Assembly (NCBI GenBank): GCA_903970285.1
Contig: CAJCHN010000022.1
Location: 1 to 39,260 of the forward strand
Length of the DNA: 39,260 nucleotides
Direction of reading: 5' to 3'
DNA from: Rhodanobacteraceae bacterium
GTDB taxonomy: Bacteria > Acidobacteriota > Terriglobia > Terriglobales > Acidobacteriaceae
In this document: piece after piece, positions 7,837-15,927 of the stretch
How the letters are laid out: every line of letters begins with the position of its first letter
Numbering within the stretch: position 1 is the stretch's first letter
Notes under the pieces: model-generated
What the model saw: only the letters and a program-made list of their open reading frames with translations
Databases searched by the model: none
Told to the model about the DNA's origin: nothing
Made by a program: the position numbers and the translations under genes

Positions 7837-7857
7837 GTGCCGGGGCGCGGCCGGCAC
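7837..7857. terminator. Hairpin after the 50-codon ORF
   Basis: Stem GTGCCGG / CCGGCAC (7 bp) with a 7-base loop, six bases after the stop codon, between this gene and the convergent reductase gene. No T-run. Confidence 0.45.
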
Positions 7858-7887
7858 CACTCTAGAGAAACTGTCTGAGCACAGGTT

Positions 7888-9060
7888 CTAATACACGTCG
7901 CGTTGATAGCGCTTCTGCTTTTTCATGGCCGCCAGGTACTCCGCGGCGTGGTCAAGCGTGCCGTTCGATCCGCGGGCAATGGCATCGAGCAGGGCGAGTT
8001 CGACATCTTTCGCCATACGGGTTGCGTCGCCGCAGACGTAGAAGTAGGCGCCCCGCTCCAGCCAGTCGTACAACTGGGTCGCGTTCTCTTGCATACGGTC
8101 CTGCACGTACACCTTCTTCGCCTGATCGCGTGAGAAGGCGGTATGCAGATGGGTGAGCAGGCCATCTTTGTGCATTGCCTCCAACTGCTCCTGGTAGAGA
8201 AAGTCGAGCTTGCGGCGCTGTTCGCCGAAGAACAGCCAGTTATCGCCTTTAGCGCCGGTCGCCTGCCGCTCTTCGAGAAAAGCACGGAAGGGTGCGATGC
8301 CGGTACCCGGGCCAACCATGATGACCGGTGCCGACGGATCCTCGGGCAAACGGAAGTTTCCGTTGGCGTGCAGGAAGATCGGCATGGTGGAACCCAGCGG
8401 AGAACGCTCGCCAAGATGGCCACTGCACAGGCCCTGGCGCTCGCGCCCATGCGCTTCGTAGCGCACGACCCGCACGGTTGTCTGCACGTTATCCGGATGC
8501 AGCGCCTGGCTGGACGCGATCGAATACATGCGCGGCGTCAGCCGTGCGAGAACCTGAAAGAGTTGCTGCGGTGTTTTGATCAGGCCGGGGAAGTCGGTTG
8601 CGAGATCGACGAACTCGCGGCCGTAGCAGTACTCCTCGGCGAGCGCTTTGCCCTCGGCACCGGACATGGACTTCAGCCGCGGATGGTCCGGATCGAGCTT
8701 GGCCATCTGGGTGACGCTGCCGCGGGTGAGCTTGCCGATGGCCAGACGCGTCCGCAGGGCCTCATCCAGATCGATCTCGACCTTGTAGTGGTCGAGCACG
8801 CGTTCCGAGCCGGTAAAGCCGAGCGCCTGCAGCACCTCATCCACGGCCTGACGGCGATTCTCGGCCACGATACCGACCGCATCGCCCGGAGTGTAGGTCA
8901 TTCCCTCTTCGATCGCGAGCTCGAGGTGGCGGGTCTCTTTCTCCGAACCTGGAGCCGTCAACAGGTAGTTTGCCAGCACAACCGACAAGTAGGGATTGTT
9001 GCGGGTGTAGCGTGAATGGCCGGCCGCGGGCGCGACGGTCGCTTCTAAAGTCTCACTCAT
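7888..9060 (-). CDS. CysJ-like NADPH flavoprotein reductase without flavodoxin domain, 390 aa
   Basis: Matches the FAD/NADPH half of the sulfite reductase alpha subunit/cytochrome P450 reductase family. FAD-binding motifs are RMYSIASS at 177-184 and GLCSGHL at 210-216. NADP-binding motifs are GPGTGIAPFRAF at 250-261, FFGEQRR at 277-283 and YVCGDATRMAKDV at 341-353; the C-terminus ends RDVY with a terminal tyrosine. E. coli CysJ has an N-terminal FMN flavodoxin domain; here the protein begins directly with the reductase part. It could pass electrons to a sulfite reductase hemoprotein or another acceptor encoded elsewhere; no such partner is in the window. No close operon partner: an 80-base gap separates it from the permease gene upstream on the same strand. 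Confidence 0.88.
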   Translation of the reverse strand: MSETLEATVAPAAGHSRYTRNNPYLSVVLANYLLTAPGSEKETRHLELAIEEGMTYTPGDAVGIVAENRRQAVDEVLQALGFTGSERVLDHYKVEIDLDEALRTRLAIGKLTRGSVTQMAKLDPDHPRLKSMSGAEGKALAEEYCYGREFVDLATDFPGLIKTPQQLFQVLARLTPRMYSIASSQALHPDNVQTTVRVVRYEAHGRERQGLCSGHLGERSPLGSTMPIFLHANGNFRLPEDPSAPVIMVGPGTGIAPFRAFLEERQATGAKGDNWLFFGEQRRKLDFLYQEQLEAMHKDGLLTHLHTAFSRDQAKKVYVQDRMQENATQLYDWLERGAYFYVCGDATRMAKDVELALLDAIARGSNGTLDHAAEYLAAMKKQKRYQRDVY

Positions 9061-9140
9061 CTTTTTATCTTACCAAGCGGAAGCAGGAGCCGAGCGGCTG
9101 GACGCGGGGTAATCCTGCTGACGAAGTGGCGTCTCAGGCA

Positions 9141-10601
9141 TCAGGGAAGCATGGTTTCGCCTCGTCTGACGAGCGCTTGTCTGACAAAGAAGAATATCGT
9201 TCCCAGCGCAAGCACCGCGAGCGCCATCCAAATCTCCTGCTGAAAGTTCTTCCTCCCCACCAGGATCCAGGCGAATCCAGCCAATGCTACGAGCGGAGGC
9301 ACCGGATAGAGCCACAGCCGGAACGGGCGCGGCCTGAGCGGCTGCGTGCGCCTCATCCACATCAAGCCGACGTGCTGGGCCAGGAACTGGACGAGGATGC
9401 GCAGGACGACCAGGCCGGCGATGACCTCGCCGAGCGAAAGGAAGCAGAACAGGGCCGCCGTGGCGCCGAGCCACAGCAGCGACACGTGAGGAAACCTGCC
9501 GACGCGATGCAGCCTGCCAAGGCCAGCGAAGAAGTTGCCATCGCGTGCCGCGGCGAAGGGAATTCGCGAGTAGCCCAGCAGCAGCGAGAAGATGCTGGCG
9601 AAGGCTGTCACCATCACCAGCACGGCAGCGATGCTGCCTGCCAGAGCACCGTGAGGCGCGCCGTATGCCGTCCGCATGAAGAACGAGACGAGTGCCTGGC
9701 GCTCATCGAGATTCTTCATCGCCACCAGAGGACGCCACGGAACGACCGTGAGCACGGCCACATTCAACGCCAGGTAAAGTGCACCCACGGCTACGATCGA
9801 GATCAAGATGGCGCGGGGAATCGTCCTTGCCGGGTCACGCACCTCGCCACCGAGAAACGCTACGTTGTAGTAACCCCAGAAGTCGTAGGTGGCGACCAGC
9901 ATGGCTCCGGCCAAGCCCGCGAAGAAGGGCCGGGTGAGCTGAAAGGCGTGCGCCGGAAAGTCGAACGCCTGGGCTAAGTGGCCATGCTGTAAAGCCACGA
10001 GAAAGATCCAGCCAAGCGTGGCGATCACCGTCGCCCAAAGCGCAAACGAGGCGATCCGCAGGCTGGCGAGGTTGCGGTAAAGGAGCAGGACGGCAAGTGC
10101 GACCGCGGCAATCGCGACGGCGGTACCTGGTCCTGCTGAGATGCGTCCCCAGTGCCAGGAGGCGTGTCGCAGCACAGGCCAAAGGTATCCCGCATACTGC
10201 GAGAGACCAATGCATCCGCTGGCCACCGAAAGCGGCGCGGAAAACATGAGCTGGAAGACGAAAAGGAACGAGAGAAATCGCCCAGGCTGCCCGGGAAACA
10301 TCTCGCGCAGGAAACGGTAGGAGCCGCCCGCCTCGGGCATCATCGCCCCGAGCTCAGCCCACACCAGGCCGTCGCATACTGCCAGCAGCGCACCCAGGAT
10401 CCAACCCAGCATGGCCTGCGGTCCACCCATGGCCGACAACAGCAGGGGCAGGGTGATGAAGGGCCCGACGCCGATCATGTCCAGCATGTTGACGGCGATG
10501 GCGGACTTCAGTCCCAGCGTGCGCCCGAGTTGGCCCTGATCCTCGATACACCTCAGTAAACCACGCGGACGCGATGGCGCATGAGATGAGGCAAGCTTCA
10601 C
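9141..10601 (-). CDS. APC-family amino acid permease, about 486 aa
   Basis: Polytopic inner-membrane transporter of the amino acid-polyamine-organocation superfamily. The first helix shows the family pattern LGLKSAIAVNMLDMIGVGPFITLPLLLSAMG, and EVRDPARTIPRAILIS after helix 6 is the conserved loop. About 12-13 hydrophobic segments can be counted. The substrate cannot be read from sequence. The start is uncertain: TTG 10655, GTG 10616 and GTG 10601 are all possible and none has a good ribosome-binding site. The first two would translate through the tandem repeat at 10591-10675, so I use 10601. Divergent from the secreted deacetylase gene. Confidence 0.88.
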   Translation of the reverse strand: MKLASSHAPSRPRGLLRCIEDQGQLGRTLGLKSAIAVNMLDMIGVGPFITLPLLLSAMGGPQAMLGWILGALLAVCDGLVWAELGAMMPEAGGSYRFLREMFPGQPGRFLSFLFVFQLMFSAPLSVASGCIGLSQYAGYLWPVLRHASWHWGRISAGPGTAVAIAAVALAVLLLYRNLASLRIASFALWATVIATLGWIFLVALQHGHLAQAFDFPAHAFQLTRPFFAGLAGAMLVATYDFWGYYNVAFLGGEVRDPARTIPRAILISIVAVGALYLALNVAVLTVVPWRPLVAMKNLDERQALVSFFMRTAYGAPHGALAGSIAAVLVMVTAFASIFSLLLGYSRIPFAAARDGNFFAGLGRLHRVGRFPHVSLLWLGATAALFCFLSLGEVIAGLVVLRILVQFLAQHVGLMWMRRTQPLRPRPFRLWLYPVPPLVALAGFAWILVGRKNFQQEIWMALAVLALGTIFFFVRQALVRRGETMLP

Positions 10602-10675
10602 GTGCCCAAGCTGCACGTACCGCAGGCTGCACGCCGCAGGCTGCACGTGCCGCAAGCTTCAATTCCGCAGGCTGC
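10591..10675. repeat. Degenerate tandem repeat, about 15-16 bases, 5-6 units
   Basis: Units follow one another: GCAAGCTTCACGTGCC, CAAGCTGCACGTACC, GCAGGCTGCACGCC, GCAGGCTGCACGTGCC, GCAAGCTTCAATTCC and GCAGGCTGC. Consensus is GCARGCTKCACGTGCC. It sits between the divergent permease and deacetylase genes, so it overlaps their promoter region. Confidence 0.8.
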
Positions 10676-10756
10676 GAGAAGCGGACGAAGTCCCGGGCGT
10701 TCCAGCGCACTTGCGATGGTGTCTCGATGACGCATGTCTATGAGAGATTAAGACCA

Positions 10757-13612
10757 ATGCACCGTTACCTGGCACTCCTGCTCCTCGCCACCATCTCCGC
10801 CGCCGCCCAGCAAATTGACGACCCCGCGAATCTCATGGGCGAGCGCGTCTCGGCGCCGGCGCTGGCCGATACGCTCCCCATCAATCACGGTGCGGCTGCA
10901 CTCGAACAGCTTTTACGCAAGCTGCGCACCCGCGCCAGCATGATGCTGATCGTCGCCCACCCGGACGACGAGGACAGCGGGTTGCTGACCTATGAATCAC
11001 GCGGCATGGGCGCGCGGGTTGCCATGCTGACGCTCACCCGCGGCGAAGGCGGCCAGAACCTGATGACCTCCGACTTCAACGATGCGCTGGGTCTGATCCG
11101 CACGCAGGAGCTGCTGGCCGAAGACCGCTATACCGGCACCGACCAGTTCTTCGGCACCGAGGTCGATTTCGGCTTCAGCAAGACCAAGGAAGAATCGTTG
11201 AAGCAATGGGGTCATGACCGCGTTCTCTACGATGCGGTGCGAGCGGTCCGGCTCTATCGTCCGCTGGTTTTGGCGTCAGTCTTTATCGGCGGAGTGACGG
11301 ACGGGCACGGGCAGCACCAGGTCTCGGGCGAGATCGCGCAGGAGGTCTTCGTCGCGGCCGCCGACCCGAAAGTATTTCCGGAGATGGGGCTGCCGCCGTG
11401 GGCGCCGCTGCGCGTCTACGCCCGCATACCGTTCGCGCCCATCACCGCGCAGGGCATGTTCGACTATGCCACGGGCAAATATCTGCCGCCGAGCTTTCAT
11501 AACTACGTGACGGGGACAGACACGACCACACCGCCGCAGGCGACGGTGGTCATCCACGAAGGCGAAGTGCCAGACATCGCGGCATTTGAGGGCAGAAGCT
11601 ACGCGCAGTGGGCGCGGCAAGGGCTTGCGCTGCAGAAGACCCAGATCGGCGCTGGCTTTCGTATCCCGCCGCCCGGCCGAGTGGACGTTGGCTATACGCT
11701 CTACGGCTCGCGCACGGCTTGCCTCGCCACCAGGGCCGGTTGCCCCACCCAATCTACGGCTTCATTCCAGGAGGAGTGGAAACCGGCGAAGCCAGCCGCA
11801 CTTCCACCGCAGCCACCAACTCTTCCCCAAGATCAGGATCTTTTCACCGGCATCGACACGTCGCTTCCATCGCTGGCCGGTTTCGCACCCTCCGCGCCCG
11901 CGAAGCTCCGTGCCGCTCTCGGCGTCATCGACCTGCAAACCGCCGCCGCGCAGAAGCTCTTCGATCCCCACCATCTCGATCTCACCGCACCCCCACTGCG
12001 CCAGGGATTGAAACTCATGGACGAGCTGATCAAGGACGTCGAATCCAGTTCCCTGCCTCCATCCGAAAGGTTCAACCTCCTCCACGAGCTCCGTATCAAG
12101 CGGGTCCAGCTCAATGACGCCCTCGTCCTTGCTGATGGCATCGTCTTCAGCGCCCATGCTCATATCAGATCAAACGCGAATGTCGAGCGCGAGGTCGCCA
12201 TTGTCGGCGGCGAGAACAGCGTCCTCACGTCTCCATTTCAGGTCAACCTGACCCTCAGCGCGCCGCCCGCGATTACGCTGGGCGGCGTCGATATCAACCG
12301 CTGGCCTTCGCCCCGCGCGAAGTCTCAGCCACTCAGTGCAGCCGAAACCATCCGCGTCAGCGAAGAGCTGCAGAACCGGTTTGGCGACACCCGCCCCTAC
12401 TTCTACCGCTCCAATCTCGAACAACCCTTCTACGACATCTCACGGCCCAACCTGCGCAACGCACCAGCAACCCCCGGCCTTACCGTCGATGCGAGGCTCA
12501 ACGACGGAGGCGTGGTGCTCGATCTCAGCCGCCGTATCGAAACCGGCTCGGGCGAGCTTCAGCTGGTGCCGCCAGTCTCTGTCGCAACATCTCCGCCGAT
12601 CCTCATCCGTTCTGAGTCGCAGGCAGGAGTTCAACCTCCCGCCACCCTCTTTTTCAGCGTCGCCAGCCAGGCGGAAGACAACCTCGATGGTCCTGTCCGG
12701 CTCGCCATGCCGGCCGGCTGGACCTCGCAGCCGGTTGACTTCGGACTTCGCCTTACCCCGGAGCGCCCCCGGGCCACCAGCTCCTTTGAGGTCAAGACCG
12801 GTCCACTCAAGCCGAACGAACACAGCACCGTCTCCGCCGTTGTCGACCTGGGCACGCACGATGGAAGCTGGGGTGAAACCTACCGGCCGGTCGGGTACCC
12901 GGGGCTCACCATGACCAACTACTACACCCCTGCGACCACCCGTATCACGGCCATTGACGTCACCACCGCTCCCAACCTCCGCATCGGGTATCTGCCGGGA
13001 ACCGGCGACGAAGTGTCGCAGTTCCTGCCATCGCTTGGCGTCACTCCCACCCTGCTGGCGGCCAAGGACCTGACCCTCGACAACCTGAAGCAGTATGACG
13101 CGGTGGTGCTGGGCGTGCGCGCTTACTCCGCGCATCCGGAACTGGAGGGCACCGGCTCGGCTCCGTTGAACGCGTACGCACGGCAGGGCGGCATCGTCAT
13201 TGCACAGTACAACTCGGGTGGCTTCGATCCCGCGTCGGCGCCCTTCCCGTACTCCCTGCCGGGAGATTCGGCGCACAACGTGGTTGAAGAAGACCAGCCG
13301 GTCCGTATGCTGCAGCCGGCCAATGCGCTGCTCGCCTGGCCGAACCGCATCACCTCCGCCGACTTCGACCACTGGGTGGAAGAGCGGGGACACGGGTTCG
13401 CGTCCGAGTGGGCCTCGGAATATACGCCGTTACTGGAGATGCACGACGCCGGGCAGGATCCGCAACGAGGCGGCCTGCTGGTTGCGCCGGTTGGGAAAGG
13501 GGCCTACATCTACTGCGCGCTGGCGCTCTATCGCCAGCTTCCTGAAGGCGTTCCCGGCGCCTACCGGCTGATGGCGAACCTGCTAAGTTACGCGAAGAAC
13601 CCGCATCGCTAG
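10757..13612 (+). CDS. Secreted PIG-L/LmbE-family deacetylase with long C-terminal region, 951 aa
   Basis: Signal peptide MHRYLALLLLATISAAAQQ shows export. The N-terminal ~270 residues form a PIG-L/LmbE zinc-dependent N-deacetylase domain with the metal motif AHPDDE at 67-72, LTRGEGGQN and the distal HGQHQ at 184-188. The family removes acetyl groups from GlcNAc-type sugars. The rest, about 650 residues, contains beta-sandwich-like stretches and a C-terminal part (about 740-950) with RIGYLPGTGDEVSQFLPSLGV and YDAVVLGVRAYSAHPEL, reminiscent of a glutamine-amidotransferase/ThuA-like alpha-beta domain. The frame is open 61 codons upstream, but those codons run through the tandem repeat; ATG 10757 is the start that yields a signal peptide. 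Likely acts on extracellular or envelope amino sugars. Confidence 0.88.
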   Translation: MHRYLALLLLATISAAAQQIDDPANLMGERVSAPALADTLPINHGAAALEQLLRKLRTRASMMLIVAHPDDEDSGLLTYESRGMGARVAMLTLTRGEGGQNLMTSDFNDALGLIRTQELLAEDRYTGTDQFFGTEVDFGFSKTKEESLKQWGHDRVLYDAVRAVRLYRPLVLASVFIGGVTDGHGQHQVSGEIAQEVFVAAADPKVFPEMGLPPWAPLRVYARIPFAPITAQGMFDYATGKYLPPSFHNYVTGTDTTTPPQATVVIHEGEVPDIAAFEGRSYAQWARQGLALQKTQIGAGFRIPPPGRVDVGYTLYGSRTACLATRAGCPTQSTASFQEEWKPAKPAALPPQPPTLPQDQDLFTGIDTSLPSLAGFAPSAPAKLRAALGVIDLQTAAAQKLFDPHHLDLTAPPLRQGLKLMDELIKDVESSSLPPSERFNLLHELRIKRVQLNDALVLADGIVFSAHAHIRSNANVEREVAIVGGENSVLTSPFQVNLTLSAPPAITLGGVDINRWPSPRAKSQPLSAAETIRVSEELQNRFGDTRPYFYRSNLEQPFYDISRPNLRNAPATPGLTVDARLNDGGVVLDLSRRIETGSGELQLVPPVSVATSPPILIRSESQAGVQPPATLFFSVASQAEDNLDGPVRLAMPAGWTSQPVDFGLRLTPERPRATSSFEVKTGPLKPNEHSTVSAVVDLGTHDGSWGETYRPVGYPGLTMTNYYTPATTRITAIDVTTAPNLRIGYLPGTGDEVSQFLPSLGVTPTLLAAKDLTLDNLKQYDAVVLGVRAYSAHPELEGTGSAPLNAYARQGGIVIAQYNSGGFDPASAPFPYSLPGDSAHNVVEEDQPVRMLQPANALLAWPNRITSADFDHWVEERGHGFASEWASEYTPLLEMHDAGQDPQRGGLLVAPVGKGAYIYCALALYRQLPEGVPGAYRLMANLLSYAKNPHR

Positions 13613-13613
13613 C

Positions 13614-13626
13614 CCGGTCACACCGG
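13614..13626 (+). terminator. Short hairpin after the deacetylase gene
   Basis: Stem CCGGT / ACCGG with loop CAC two bases after the stop codon. Too short and without T-run to be a confident terminator. Confidence 0.25.
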
Positions 13627-13686
13627 CCGGAAAATGCCGTCAAGCAATCACGAGCGAACAGAACCGCTTCTGCATCTGACCCTGTT

Positions 13687-14457
13687 ATGACCGGACAACG
13701 CGAAGCCCAACTGCTGGAAACCGTGAACACGCTGCTGGACGCCCGCCGCACCGTCGTGCCCATCGACGAACTGCCGCCGGCGCTGCGGCCGGCAACGGAA
13801 GGCGAGGCCTTCTGGGTGCAGGATCAGCTCATCCAGTCGTTCGGTGAGATCGGCGGATGGAAGGTGGGCGTACCCACGCCCGACGCACCGCCGATATGCG
13901 CGCCCATGCCGCGGGCGTGGATCGCATCGAATGCCTGCATCCTTGCAGCCCCGCACTTCCGCTTCCGCGGCCTCGAAGCCGAACTTGCCTTCCTGTTTGG
14001 CGAGGACCTGCCGCGCCGGGCTGCGCCGTACACGGTGGAGGAGATCAAAGGCGCCATCGCGTCCGCCCACCCCGCGATCGAAATTCTTGAATCCGCCTTT
14101 ACCGATCCCACTCAGGTCGCGCGACTCTCCATGCTCGCCGACCTGCAGATGCATGGCGGCTTCGTCTTCGGACCGGCGTGCCCGTCGTGGCCTTCCCTGA
14201 ACCTGGAAGGTGAGACCACCACGCTCGCGGTCGACGGCAGTATTCGCGCCGAGCATACTGCCTCCAGCGCGGCAGGCGACCATTTCAATCGTCTGCTACA
14301 TTGGCTTGCGAACGACGGGGCAGCACGAACGGGCGGACTGCGCGCCGGTCAGTTCGTGACCACCGGAAGCTGGACCGGGGTCACCCGAGCCGTTGCCGGC
14401 AGCGCCGTACGCGCCCATTTCAGCACGCTGGGCCAGGTGAGACTGAGCTTCCGCTGA
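13687..14457 (+). CDS. FAA-hydrolase/2-keto-4-pentenoate hydratase-like protein, 256 aa
   Basis: Resembles MhpD/XylJ-type hydratases and 4-oxalocrotonate decarboxylases, which act on 2-hydroxy-dienoates from aromatic ring cleavage. Family features are WKVGVPTPDAPPICAPM near residue 58, GLEAELAFLFGEDLP (the metal-binding glutamate pair) near 98, AIEILESAF near 137 and GGFVFGPAC near 157. The length of 256 aa is normal. No other aromatic-degradation gene is nearby, so the physiological substrate is open. Located between the deacetylase and ku with its own 74-base upstream gap. Confidence 0.85.
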   Translation: MTGQREAQLLETVNTLLDARRTVVPIDELPPALRPATEGEAFWVQDQLIQSFGEIGGWKVGVPTPDAPPICAPMPRAWIASNACILAAPHFRFRGLEAELAFLFGEDLPRRAAPYTVEEIKGAIASAHPAIEILESAFTDPTQVARLSMLADLQMHGGFVFGPACPSWPSLNLEGETTTLAVDGSIRAEHTASSAAGDHFNRLLHWLANDGAARTGGLRAGQFVTTGSWTGVTRAVAGSAVRAHFSTLGQVRLSFR

Positions 14458-14494
14458 AGGAGTAAGACGGCAGGCGCGGTTCCTGTTTCTTTTC

Positions 14495-14523
14495 TTGTAC
14501 ATCTTCCGAAATCCTCCTAGAAT
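14495..14523 (+). promoter_or_regulatory. Sigma70-type promoter of the ku-lipoprotein-ligD operon
   Basis: TTGTAC at 14495-14500 and TAGAAT at 14518-14523 with a 17-base spacer. Each hexamer matches consensus at four or five positions and the spacing is ideal. The predicted start, near 14530, gives a leader of under 20 bases with GAGAGG (14533-14538) nine bases ahead of the ku ATG. Confidence 0.65.
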
Positions 14524-14547
14524 CCAACGCACGAGAGGCTCACATCC

Positions 14548-15513
14548 ATGGCGCGTCCTTACTGGTCCGGTCAGATCACTATCTCGCTCGTGTCGTTCTC
14601 GGTAAAGCTGTTCGTCGCCACCGAGGCCAAGAGCCAGATCACCTTCCACCAGATTTCGCGCTCCACCGGCGAGCGCGTCCGCTACCAGAAGGTGACGGCC
14701 TCTGCCGCCGAAGCCCAGCAGTCGCAACAGGACTCCGGCGAAGAGGCACCGGCTGCCGCGCCGACGGTGCGGAACGATGAGATTGTCAAGGGATATGAGT
14801 ATCAGAAGGGGCAGTACGTCATTGTCGAGCCTTCGGAGCTTGCCAACCTGCGGGTTCCATCGAAGCACTCGATGGAGGTGACGCAGTTCGTCGACGCGGC
14901 GCAGATCGATCCTGAGTACTTCGAGAAGCCTTACTTCGTGGTGCCGGAGAACGACTCGCAGACGCAGGCCTTTGCCGTGGTGCGCCAGGCCTTGAAAGAG
15001 ACGAAGAAGATCGCGCTCTCGAAGATTGCGTTTGGCGGCCGAGAGCACGTGGTCGCTATCGCCCCGGCGCAGGACGACGAATATGGCGGCATGATGGCGT
15101 ACACCATGCGCTATGCCGAGGAACTGCGCGACGCACGCGATTACTTCCGCGACATCAAGAAGGTGGAAGTCGACGAAGACTCGCTTTCGCTCGCGAAGGA
15201 GTTGATCAAGCGCAAGGCCGCGAAGTTCGACCCCAGCAAGTTTGTCGACGGCTACGAGGTCGCGCTCAAGGAGTTGGTCCAGGCCAAGATTGAACATGCG
15301 CCGATTCCGAAGGACGAGGCCGTGGCGCCGCAGCGCGGCAAGGTGATCTCGCTGATGGACGCGCTGCGCAAATCGATCGGCAGCGAGGCTCCCGAAGAGG
15401 CTGCACCCGCGAAGAAAAAGCCGGTCGCCAAGGCCGCGCCCGCCAAGGGCATTGCCTTGGTAAAGTCGGAGAAAGCCAAACCGGCAAAGGCGGCGAAGCG
15501 GAGATCCGCCTAG
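14548..15513 (+). CDS. ku: Ku protein (non-homologous end joining)
   Basis: Homodimeric ring protein that threads onto DNA ends and recruits LigD in bacterial NHEJ. It starts with the diagnostic ARPYWSGQITISLVSFSVKLF and continues through the Ku core: FHQISRSTGERVRYQKV, VKGYEYQKGQYVIVEPSEL, PYFVVPENDSQTQAFAVVRQAL and YTMRYAEELRDARDYF. A Lys/Ala-rich tail (about residues 288-321) follows, of the kind that modulates DNA binding in other bacterial Ku proteins. At 321 aa it is at the long end for the family because of the tail. First gene of the ku-lipoprotein-ligD operon; the 60-base gap to the next gene holds no terminator. Confidence 0.96.
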   Translation: MARPYWSGQITISLVSFSVKLFVATEAKSQITFHQISRSTGERVRYQKVTASAAEAQQSQQDSGEEAPAAAPTVRNDEIVKGYEYQKGQYVIVEPSELANLRVPSKHSMEVTQFVDAAQIDPEYFEKPYFVVPENDSQTQAFAVVRQALKETKKIALSKIAFGGREHVVAIAPAQDDEYGGMMAYTMRYAEELRDARDYFRDIKKVEVDEDSLSLAKELIKRKAAKFDPSKFVDGYEVALKELVQAKIEHAPIPKDEAVAPQRGKVISLMDALRKSIGSEAPEEAAPAKKKPVAKAAPAKGIALVKSEKAKPAKAAKRRSA

Positions 15514-15573
15514 CAGTTTTTGTTGCCTCCGCGCGCTCACTTTGCTCCAGCAAGACGAAAGGAAGAAACACTC

Positions 15574-15927
15574 ATGCCTCCATTGCGCAAGCTTTGCTTC
15601 ACTGTGCTCTTCGCCGCCGCTTTGGGCTGCCAGTCGGACCGGCCGAAGCCGGTCTCGACCGAAGTTGCCATGAAGCACTTCAACGATCAGATCGCCAACC
15701 ACTGCCCGGGGAAGCAGGTCAATCCGGAGAAGTTCAACGAGTTCGCGAAGGACTACCTGAACGACGCCGACACGCAGAGCCAGCAGTTGATCACGCTCGA
15801 TACGAAGAATGCCTGCGGCGCCAATGACTCGCGGCCAGAGTGCTTCAACGCCGGCTTTGTCCAGGCCGAGATCCAGCTCGGCGGAATTGACGACATCGTT
15901 CAACACGCCTGCAACAGCCGTGATTGA
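15574..15927 (+). CDS. Lipoprotein of unknown function inside the NHEJ operon, 117 aa
   Basis: No family recognised. The N-terminus is a textbook lipoprotein signal: basic start PPLRKL, hydrophobic CFTVLFAAA, lipobox ALGC with Cys19 as the lipidated residue. The mature part (about 98 aa) is polar and contains four more cysteines (in NHCPGK, NACGAN, PECFNA, HACNS) that could form two disulfides in the periplasm. AAAGGAAG lies upstream of ATG 15574. Its stop TGA shares one base with the LigD start (TGATG at 15925-15929), so the two are translationally coupled. An exported protein between two cytoplasmic DNA-repair genes is unexpected. Confidence 0.85.
   Translation: MPPLRKLCFTVLFAAALGCQSDRPKPVSTEVAMKHFNDQIANHCPGKQVNPEKFNEFAKDYLNDADTQSQQLITLDTKNACGANDSRPECFNAGFVQAEIQLGGIDDIVQHACNSRD

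Noticed and set aside
9141..10655. Permease start at TTG 10655
   Set aside because: It would translate the tandem repeat into a non-membrane extension (HVQPAACSLRYVQLGHVK) and has no ribosome-binding site, so GTG 10601 is preferred, though not proven.
10574..10756. 61-codon N-terminal extension of the secreted deacetylase
   Set aside because: It runs through the tandem repeat and would bury the signal peptide that begins at 10757.
12440..13393. 317-codon minus-strand frame inside the deacetylase gene
   Set aside because: Antisense to well-supported coding sequence and Arg/Gly-rich without motifs.
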